Shown here piece after piece: positions 1 through 9,517 of a stretch of DNA of 45,022 bases. The stretch comes from Saccoglossus kowalevskii (taxonomy: Eukaryota > Hemichordata > Enteropneusta > Harrimaniidae): contig NW_003123406.1 of NCBI RefSeq assembly GCF_000003605.2, positions 325,398 to 370,419 of the forward strand, in the 5' to 3' direction. The notes beneath the pieces were generated by a model that saw nothing but the letters and a program-made list of their open reading frames with translations, searched no databases and was not told where the DNA came from. The position numbers and the translations under genes were made by a program. The number at the start of each line of letters is the position of its first letter. Position 1 is the first letter of the stretch.

Positions 1-292
1 TCAGTGACCACTCACAATATTTCAGTTTACATGCAGGTAATTTCATGAGGTTGTAACTTACTTCTATAATTGAATTGTTAAAATTATGCGCTTTTCAAAA
101 TGCTTCACATTGCACATAAGTTATATTATTTGCCTAGCACCTATTCATGTCTATTTAATAGCGATGGTCGAAGGGTTCTTTCGGATATAGCATATGCGCG
201 CAAATGTAAACAAATGTTACCTAACATACTCAAGTTAATCAAAATACGAAGACAGAAACAATTTAACAACATCATTTTTTTTTTATTTCCAG

Positions 293-1765
293 GAATTTGT
301 AAATTTGTTAGATTATTTGTTAAAACTGCAAACAACTTGGAAGGTAATACGCCAGGCAAGTAATATGTTCATGTATATGATGTCCGAATATTTTTGAACA
401 CTTCGCTTTATTAGAGTAATAAGAGGCACGTGGATTTCATCAAAATGGGGTATATTATTTAGGTAGAAAGTTGTGAGAATAATCAATAACATTTTGAAAT
501 CAACACTGATTTACTTGCGGATTTTGCGGTATTCGCGTACAACATATCAGAAAAACAAACATCAATTATTGATAAGTGAAACTATTATTATCTATGATAA
601 CAAATGAATTTTACCAATAACAAAAACAACAATTGTTCGAATATTATCATTTTCAACAACCTTTTTAATATGGTAATGCAAAGACGTTCAAATTCGTTTA
701 GATTACCATACGGTTTAAACAAATTATATATGTCACTTTAAGGCACAATGACATCGTAACTTATCACATGCTTCCCCGCATTTTGAGCATTTATTTCCAA
801 TGATTTTCAGAAAGAGAAAGCTGATTCACATACATATAATATCCTCAACAGCAACTAAACTTAGTCCCTTTATACTCTTTTGTGTCGGAGATGTTCTGAT
901 TACCTGTTACTTTATTATTATCCAGCGCTATGGGACACGAAATGGAATCTCTTCTCTTTTGGAGACGCTCAATCGTTTCAGCAATATGAATTCATGGTGC
1001 ACACTAGGGAGAATGTTATATTGGCTGGTGAAAATATTGGTAAGAATAGAACAAGAACAATGCACGATATTGTTTTTTGAAACATTCATAAATGATTGAC
1101 AATAATTTCAATTTTTAGATCTTATTGGAAGGTTTGTTCGAGATGGAAGTCATGTTGATTGGAACTTTCTACTTACAAGGACTGAAAGATCATTGCATTC
1201 AAACTCCTCTGTTCCTAATCCATCATTGGAAATACCTGCATCAGTAATATACAGATTGAACAGCACCAATCCAGGTAGAAATGTATTAACATAATCGATA
1301 TTGTATATTAATGTGTACATGTATTATTGTTACTCATCCTATAAAGTTTCCCGATGATGTGGAACACCTGCAAAGTGGGATTCGAATTTCAATTATTCAA
1401 ATCGACAGCGATGTTTAATTCTATTTGATGTTTTGACCTCGTCAGCTGATCGGCGTGAAAAAAAAGTCAACTTTTTATTCAAGCTTGTTTCCAATACAAT
1501 ATTTATGCAGGTATATGAAGGTGGCTTTAGGTAATGCGCACAAATTTGTTCCAGATATTGTTTTACCTTGCAGAAGGACAAGACATTCCCAGGCTAATTG
1601 GCGTGTCGCCAATAAGTTCCCTGTATGGTGTATCCATGCATTAATATCGGAATTATCTAATAGTATAATCTGTATGATTTTTTTCTGTAGAAACACCATT
1701 GGGTATAGTAACTTACATCTTCAAATACCCGAATAATGTCTTACCTTCAGAATCTGCATCAAAAC
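293..1765 (+). CDS. Copy A GAIN-domain exons
   Basis: These exons encode the stalk before the GPS. Exon 293-343 reads EFVNLLDYLLKLQTTWK and ends in phase 0 at a GTAATA donor. Exon 926-1039 includes the motif YEFMV and ends at GTAAGA. Exon 1119-1274 contains SLEIPASVI, the hydrophobic IPxSV strand usual in GAIN domains, plus N-x-S/T sites, and ends in phase 1. Exon 1691 onward reads TPLGIVTYIFKYPNNVLP. Copy B on the minus strand has the same exons, which is the main support for calling them. The phase of exon 926-1039 does not fit the next exon (114 nt against 115 nt in copy B), so a frameshift is suspected. The end of the exon near 1758 is unsure: a GC donor fits the phase, a GT donor does not. 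Confidence 0.65.
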
Positions 1766-4700
1766 GGCGAGTGAAATATATACATATTTTCTGATTTTGA
1801 ATATATCTAAAAGCGAGGATGAATATTTATATCTTGCATTACACAATTTCTTTTTGACACATGTACTGGTAATATGATAGTCCGTCTTTTTTATTTATCA
1901 CAATTTCTATATTTCTTTAGCCCAAAGAAGCGTGAGTGGGTTAAGTCAATAACAGCTGCCAGTAAGGTAATTGAAGTAAACACCGCTGTACTATCAGTAT
2001 CTGTTTATCCAACATCCGTTCGTGATATTATGTTTGGTATAAAGGACGTTGTTAAAATGCGATTATATGAGATCAAGGTAAGTCATTTATTTGTAAGCAA
2101 CTTATCAAACATATGCGACTAAAGAATAATAGGTCAACAATGTAAAATATACATTCATACAAATGAAAACACTGAAAATATACTTCCAGCTTCCAGCAAT
2201 ATTATTGTATATTTTGAACATTCTCTAAAAGTATATATCTATTCCTCAGGGTGGTTACGAACCGAGTTGTTCATATACGAATTGGGATGCACGATATGGG
2301 TAAGTACAAATATATACTTGACATAAGTCTCAAGCTGCTACGCATGTTACGTAACTTATACGTTATACTATTGTATATAGATAATCTTTCAATTCAATGA
2401 TAAAATACAGATAGTATTTGATACAAACTTTCATTTCTAATGTTCAAGGATATGGGAAACTGTGGGATGTACCATGATAAACGAAGGAACGAGTGAATAT
2501 TGGCAGTATACTGAATGCCAGTGTGATCTGTTCGCAAGCTTTGCAGTGATCATGACAATAGGAAAGCCACTAGTGGTAATAATGAACATGTGTTTAGAAT
2601 CACTTCAGTTAACTTGCGATCCATCACAATAATTTAATTATTATTAATAGAGTTTATATTTTACTTTATTTCCAAAAACGCTCATAAAATAATTACCTAT
2701 TTCTCACATTTCAGCCTTTTCTTGAATCTACCTTCGTTTTAATCACAACAATCACAAGTGTATTATCTGCTGCAATGATCATCTTGACGTTTATCATGCT
2801 TTGCATTCCTAAGTAAGTACTAGATAATTATATACATGTACTTGTAAGCTATATCATTTGAAGTCCTTATTATTTATTTGGTGCTAGTTTGTCATTAGTA
2901 TCCCGTACTTACTTACTTGCAACGTTTCTAATGATATATCATATACCGCTTATAAAGCCGTTTTCCTGTTTTCTTAGCCTCTATGCTAGTATTTCTGTCC
3001 ACACACTAAAATTGTGCATGTCTTTTGCTGTCTATTTTGAAGTTCAGTTATTTCAAAATTTATATTTTTTTGGTTTACAGTTGGAAATCCGATTATTATT
3101 ATGTCCTCCGACATTCTGTTTGCTCACTTGTCATTTACCCTGTATTGGTGATCTTGAGTATGAACGTCGAGGAAGAACATATGACAAACCCGGTAAGTAC
3201 AACATCTTTTCACACTTATTATGTATATACACCTGTGTAATGCAATATAAAATAGTTTGTGTGTGTAACTTTCTGACACCCACTTCCCAATTAAGTTTTA
3301 TACACGAAATTATATATACATAACATTTACGCATTTTGATCTATTACGGATAAATAGCAGACTAGATACTTTATGATTTAGTGTGTGTATTTATGTGTCA
3401 TTTAGTTTTACTTCCTGATCGGACTTATGGATTGACTTCGTTTGAGATTCCATCTGTGTGTTCGTCAGTTAGTATCCAGCCATATCTCACACAATCATGG
3501 ACCGACATCAAATTTCAGACATACATCATATTGGACATGTGCACATGTATTTGTTTCATGACCTAGTTCACGATGGCCGAATTGTAGCCTTTCCAAACTA
3601 TAACATTTGTCAAAACCAAACGTTTTCACAATTCTGGAACAAGATATCAGTCGTGCATAGACGGATTATTTTCAAACTTGGTACATTTTGTTTAAAATGG
3701 CAAACTTAGGCAGAGGGTTCTTGAAAGACGCATATTTTCATAGTTCATACCCACCATAGACTCCGGTCAGTTAAAATTACTATTTTGAACTGTGGGCAAT
3801 AATCTGCGATTCAGCCAATGACGGAGAAATAAATCTAGGTCAGGGGAAGAATCCCCATGACCACCAGATTTTCCCTCACGTCAGGAACCATGTGACCGAG
3901 GCCATGAGACTTAGCCATATTTGCCCACCCGTCACTCTGGTTCCTCCTTTCTCCGGACCGAGGACTAAGCCAATGCTACGGAAAAAGTGGGGTGGTTGGG
4001 GGGACACAGAGTCTATTGTGGATATGAACTATGTGAATAGGCGGGTTCTTAGAACCCCCTGCCGAAATTCATAAGATTCAATTACCCACCATAAACTCCA
4101 GTCAATCGAAATGACTACTTTGAATTGAGGCAGAGTCAGACGCCGATAGGTGGTGGGTTTCTGAGTAAAAAGAAGGTGATGAAAAGGATGTCCCATTCCG
4201 GGATAATGCTCTCCAATAATAGACTACCCCATAGTTAAGACCAATGCAGGAAAATGTGTCTTACCTTGCCTGTGCCGTCCCCGGAGCAAAAGCCAAAATG
4301 CTGCCACAGTGACTGGGTTCGGTGTGCCCGAGAATGCTAGACCCCAATCCCAATTCTGGGGTAACTAGCTTGAAATAAAGACCAACGGTTCTGCATGAGG
4401 GCATAGGCCGAAAGCGAGACCCGGAAGTTCCAGGAAGTGTCGATGGTAGAAATCTATCTGCAAAATTGCTGAGACTGACTTATCGCCTATGTGCAAGGAA
4501 CCCTGTGGTTATTCGGGCTGGGTCAGCAACCAAAGTATGACCCGCTACGACGGAACCCATCCTAAAGAGACTCTCCTCAATGGATTGAGTATGTCTTAGG
4601 TAGTAGTTGATAAAGATTTTCTCCAGATGCCTGCCTTCTGAATATGTTCAAGGAGGGCACCTGACGCTAGCGCTAGTGAGTTAGCTATCGCACGGTCCTC

Positions 4701-7700
4701 ATGCACCCATACTTTGTGTCTCTGTAGACACTGTGTTGAGGAAGCCGACCAGTTAAAACCTTGAGCCTGGTCGCAGTGATCCACCTGGCCATGAAAGTCG
4801 GGGAGGCTGTCTGTCCTGCTTACTCTGGCCATAACACATTGTCGATACGACTTGTTTACCACTTCCGTGTGACTGAGAATGTTCTAGAACCGTACTGTGT
4901 CTGGGTGGAATTTTTAGAAACTGGTAATGGAACATTCTAGAAATTTGCAGTAAGTTCCAGACTCATTATGTACGCTGATGTAATGGTCTATTTATAGACA
5001 TTGTGGGTATATATAGGGGAGTTGTTCAGCACTGAGATCAGATCGGAGATCTCGTTGAATTGTGTTGGAGCTTAAGCATCTAGTTATTGGAGTTTTGGAG
5101 TTTTACCGAATTATTGTACTTGATGTTTGCAGAGTATAATAATACCAGTACCAGTTGAAACCTCATCTGTTGACTCCGTGTTCGTATGTTATCATCACCG
5201 CCAGGGAAGTCTTTATGTTACTGTTGCCATTTTGGTATTTGAACCATCACACCTGTACTATACCAATTACGGTAATATTACGTCGCGTGTGACACACATA
5301 AACCTGTGTTTGCCATGCCTCAACTCCTTAGTATGGCTTTCATAGCAATGCTCAAAACGGGCACAGAAGCAACTCCTCCTGATCCTCCAGGTTGGCAATG
5401 TTGCCAGTCGGGGTATGGAATGTGTACTGGAGTTTGCTTTCTGGTGAGAGACCCGATTTGTGTCTTTATCATGACTTGATTTTCCATAAAGGCAACACAC
5501 CCATCCGAGAAGGACAGTGACCCTAGTTCAGCCCGACGCCTACCGATGGCGAGGATTGAGTGGTGCTGACTCAAAAGGCTCAAAGGGAAGAGCGGCCAAC
5601 ACAACCGATAAGTTCTAATTGGTTGGTTTCTTGTTCGGGGTCTAGGCCTATGATTCAACAGTAAACAGTGTTCTAATGGTAGGACAACCAGTTAGCCTCG
5701 TCCCCAGAGAATCCCAATGGTGGGTGACAAGACTGACCTATAGCCATCATACGCCGAAAGGACAAGTCTATTTCATCCAAACGATGGTCGAAAAGTCAGC
5801 TGCCTGGCCAAAAGAGGGATGGCATGGATCTCCCTACACCAATAAGTGTACGCACGTCATTTTCAAGGCATAGGCTGTGTTGGTGGGATTCTTGTTTGTC
5901 CTCGCCATGACGTTGGCAGCCCGCTCAGAAAAATCTAAGTGAGTCAACTTAGAGCATCGATGCGTGTAAGTGGTACACCGCTGGGCTCAAAGGCAGTGGA
6001 TCGTCCAGTTGGGACAGCAGATCCAGATGTCCGGAAGCACCCCTATTTGCAATAGTAGTAGAAACCAGACATTGCTTGGCCCATTGGGCGCCACCCACGT
6101 CAAAGTGCAGATGCGCTGCTGTCAAAGTTTCTCCAGTACCTGGTGAATAGCGGGAAGGGAGGAAATGCATACATGTCCATGTGGATCCACAGGGTCGACA
6201 AAGTGTCCCTGGCCCAGGGTCCTTGATTCGGTAAGAGTGTCGTGTACGTCAGGAGCTTGGTGTTCTGGGGTGTGGTGAATAGGTCTAACCTTGGACAGTC
6301 CCACTACCAAAATAGTCTGGAGGCTACCCATTGGGGTATCCACCACTCTGCTTTCTGGAGATGGAGCTGCCATGAGAGGGCGTTCGCTTGACTGTTTCTC
6401 GCCTCTGGAAGGTGGTATGCGGCTACTTCCTTATGTATTCCAAGTACGAAAGGAGGATTTGCTCCACTAGGACTACCAACGATGGGGATCTGGTCCCCCC
6501 TCCTTGTTGCTGTAGGCGACCAGCATTGTGTGGTCTTGAACTATGGGTAGAAAGATGAATCTGTATTAAGCACACTTCTTTTAGTTCAAGCCAGTTGATA
6601 TGGCAGCTCTGAATCTAACGCAGGGGCCATATTTTCCATTGGGCTTGTGCGGTTTGCTCCCCAACATGTGAGGGAGGCATCTGTTTCCAGAGTCATAGCC
6701 GTGGCGAGTGGGTCCAAAGGGACCCCGTGACTGAGTTTGGCAATTGCCGACCACCAGGGCAAAATACCCCTCGCTTTGTTCGTTAGTGTTACTTGCCTCT
6801 CCAGTTACCGTAAGAGAGCCCGGTGTTGCAACAAACGTGCACTGTAACGGACGGCTGCATAACCCGGACTAGGGAATTACCCTGCGAATTCTTGGAGGGA
6901 CACAGAAGGAATGCTGACGAGGCATTTGGCTTGGGCGTTTAGGCAACAGGCCTGCGACGGCCGTATGAAGCCCACCTCCGTGTCAAACTCCCTGCCCAGG
7001 AACACCAAATTGTGTTGATTGAGGGTGGGACTTGCTCGATATACTAACAACTGGTCTAGAAAAATTGGTGTTAGCCTTACTGGTTGACTAACCACCCCTT
7101 GTTGGGTTGTGTAGCAACCAGCCATCTAGGTGCACATTATTGTGTACCAATGTGATGTGTACCGGTGCAGCAGTAGCATCACCTGTTACCACACACTGGT
7201 GAACACATATGAAGCAATGCAAAACCCGAAGGGAGGGCACCCTGAACTTGACTACTTGGCCCAACTGGGCAAATCAAAGGAGTCACTGACTCAATAGTAG
7301 AAACAGAACACGGAGACTAATGCAGTGCTCTGCGATTCCAGGTCCAGAGCGGCATACAGCCACCTGTAGTCTTTGAAACCACCAATACTTGGGAGTAGGA
7401 ACCCGGACTTAACGCCGGGTCCAATATCCTATGTATATTTGTAAGCAAACTATCTACCTTCTATTCCCTGGTAGTGCCCCATATGGGGGCTGGTGCCATG
7501 GAGTGGAGATTGCAGCAGGATATTGTAACTGTGTATCATCATCTGGAGAGTCCAGGGATCGGTCACACACTGCCTGTGAACCGGAATATACCGACGCAAT
7601 CAGTGCGACATGTGTGGGTTCAGCTGTTCCACATTTGGGGTGATCCCTTCTCTGGCGAGGTGAGACCCTGTGAGGCCTGTACAAGTCGATAGGTTCTGAC

Positions 7701-9450
7701 TCTGCCTCCCGCTGAACATATGCAAGTGGAATCATCAAACTTGGTTTCCTGTGAGCTGGCTAGATGAGGGGACCACCACCTGGTTTCTTCTTCCTGGGGT
7801 GCATGTGACCATGCTTCCCTCCCCGGAAGAGCCAGGACGCTTGCCTCCTGGCTGATTCTTGCCTGTTGGTGCCAACTTTGGTTGTTACGTTTTCTCAGCT
7901 TGGGGTCCTTACTGCTGGCTTCTGTATCAAATACCGTTCAATCGGGTAGCGATTGGTCCAGCGTAAATGATTGGGCATACAATTGCCTTACCCTGAAGAC
8001 TCGATCCCACGGGGGCCAAGTTTCGCTCATCAACACTGCCCCCTATGTCCAGCACTCGGCTGGACCAGGAGAGTCCTGCAGTTGGTATTGCTTTGGATCC
8101 CGCTGTCTGGATTCCGGAAGAGGCAGTCCTAAAGAGAGTGACAGTTTCAGGATCGAGAGGGGTTGAACATCGAGGTTACTCAGGGAAAACAAAATTAATC
8201 CCTTGTTGCTGGGTCCAACAGAAGATCCCTGGCTGGCAGAATGGGGGGGGTGTAAATGTACAAATCTCTGCCCTGCTTGGTCCACTCATAACTCGGAGGT
8301 CTGACCGTCATCCCCCTGTTGGCTATCTGTGGACTAGGTCTCGGTGGAGACCCAGTACCACCAGCCTGTGCCCTCCTGCCTCCCAAAAGTAAATGGGAAG
8401 GACGGGCTGGGATCAAGTGGATCCCAGAAGGATGCATCATGCATGCTGGCGTGCTTTTTCCTGCTTGCCAAAATAAGAGGCCACTGAATTGGAGGCAACC
8501 TGCTTCCTCTGCATTTGATCTACGAGACCTGAAATGGACGCAAATTGTCCAGGCAGGTCCTCAGCCAAAGCCTGAGTTCCGTAGGCAAGCCCCGGCACTG
8601 TGCAAGGATGGGTTCACAAAGGGACCTGCAACGAGCCCCATAGGAGTAAACACATCCAGGGCCACAGACACGCCGTTGCCGGCATTCACGGGCAAACCAC
8701 CATTTGAAACAACAGACTGTGTGGATGCCGTCCGTTCAGCGGGGCGAGAAATCTCGGGACCTCCACTGTCAGGCTTCTCACTCGACAGTGGGAGGACTTT
8801 TCCGCTCATGCCAACACACCACTCACTTACACTGATCTTACTGAACGCGAGACCTTTGCTGCAAAGACGAGCGACGCAGTCAGTCTCAACGATTTTACGT
8901 GGCTCTGGAAAGTATCCCAAAGAAATTACAGTTGAAAACTGAAACAAAGAAAACGAACAAAGTGGTCAAATTTGCGTCGTCAAGTAAAACTCGAACAGGT
9001 AAAAGCAGGCTTCCAGACTGGACCACAGTTTTATCACGTTCAGCGCGGAGAGAGAAACAGAGTGACGGGAGGGCCAATATGGCTACGCCTCATGACCTCG
9101 GTCACGTGGTTCGTGACGCGAGGGAAAATCTTGAGGTCATGGGGCAAATAGATTTATTTATAAATTGCAGATTAATGCCTACAGTTTAAAATAGTCATTT
9201 TGACTGACTGGAGTCTATGGTTGATAATTGAACGCAGTGAAATAGTGGTAATTTCAATTCAAATGTTGCAGTTCCTGGCCCATATATTCCATATGCATAG
9301 ACGGAGTAAGTTCAAACTTAACACATACATCAGACCACGTGTCGTATAAACATATGTACATGTTTGTTAAGATCAAACCCACAATGACTGACTGTTAAAA
9401 CTAATGCAGCTCCACGGTGCCACATCTTGTACATACCTGAAACATTCCAG

Positions 9451-9517
<67 letters not shown>

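Larger units (their letters stand above)
3696..9240 (-). mobile_element. DIRS-type tyrosine-recombinase retrotransposon, decayed, in copy A intron
   Basis: DIRS elements are retrotransposons that integrate through a tyrosine recombinase and make no target duplication. Read on the minus strand, this one shows in order: a gag-like region (about 9077-8000), reverse transcriptase (about 7420-6880), RNase H-like block (6373-5950) and tyrosine recombinase (5658-4590). All are broken by frameshifts and stops. The ends (about 3740-3960 and 9060-9240) are inverted copies of each other, and a further partial copy lies at 4030-4140. That matches the terminal repeat plus internal complementary region of DIRS elements. 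The element is visibly more GC-rich than the receptor introns around it. It lies antisense to copy A. Confidence 0.8.

Noticed and set aside
1500-1620. Extra GAIN exon after an AG at 1510
   Set aside because: The neighbouring exons (ending 1274 and starting 1691) already join in phase, and pseudogene B shows no equivalent.
926-2575. Polycystin-1-like REJ/GPS protein
   Set aside because: The GPS alone would allow it, but the following exons give the TM3 Cys, the GW-x-x-P of TM4 and the TM7 end of an adhesion GPCR.
8319-8942. 207-codon plus-strand ORF as a gene
   Set aside because: It lies antisense to the DIRS gag region. No motif, and the frame is not kept in the arm-2 copy.
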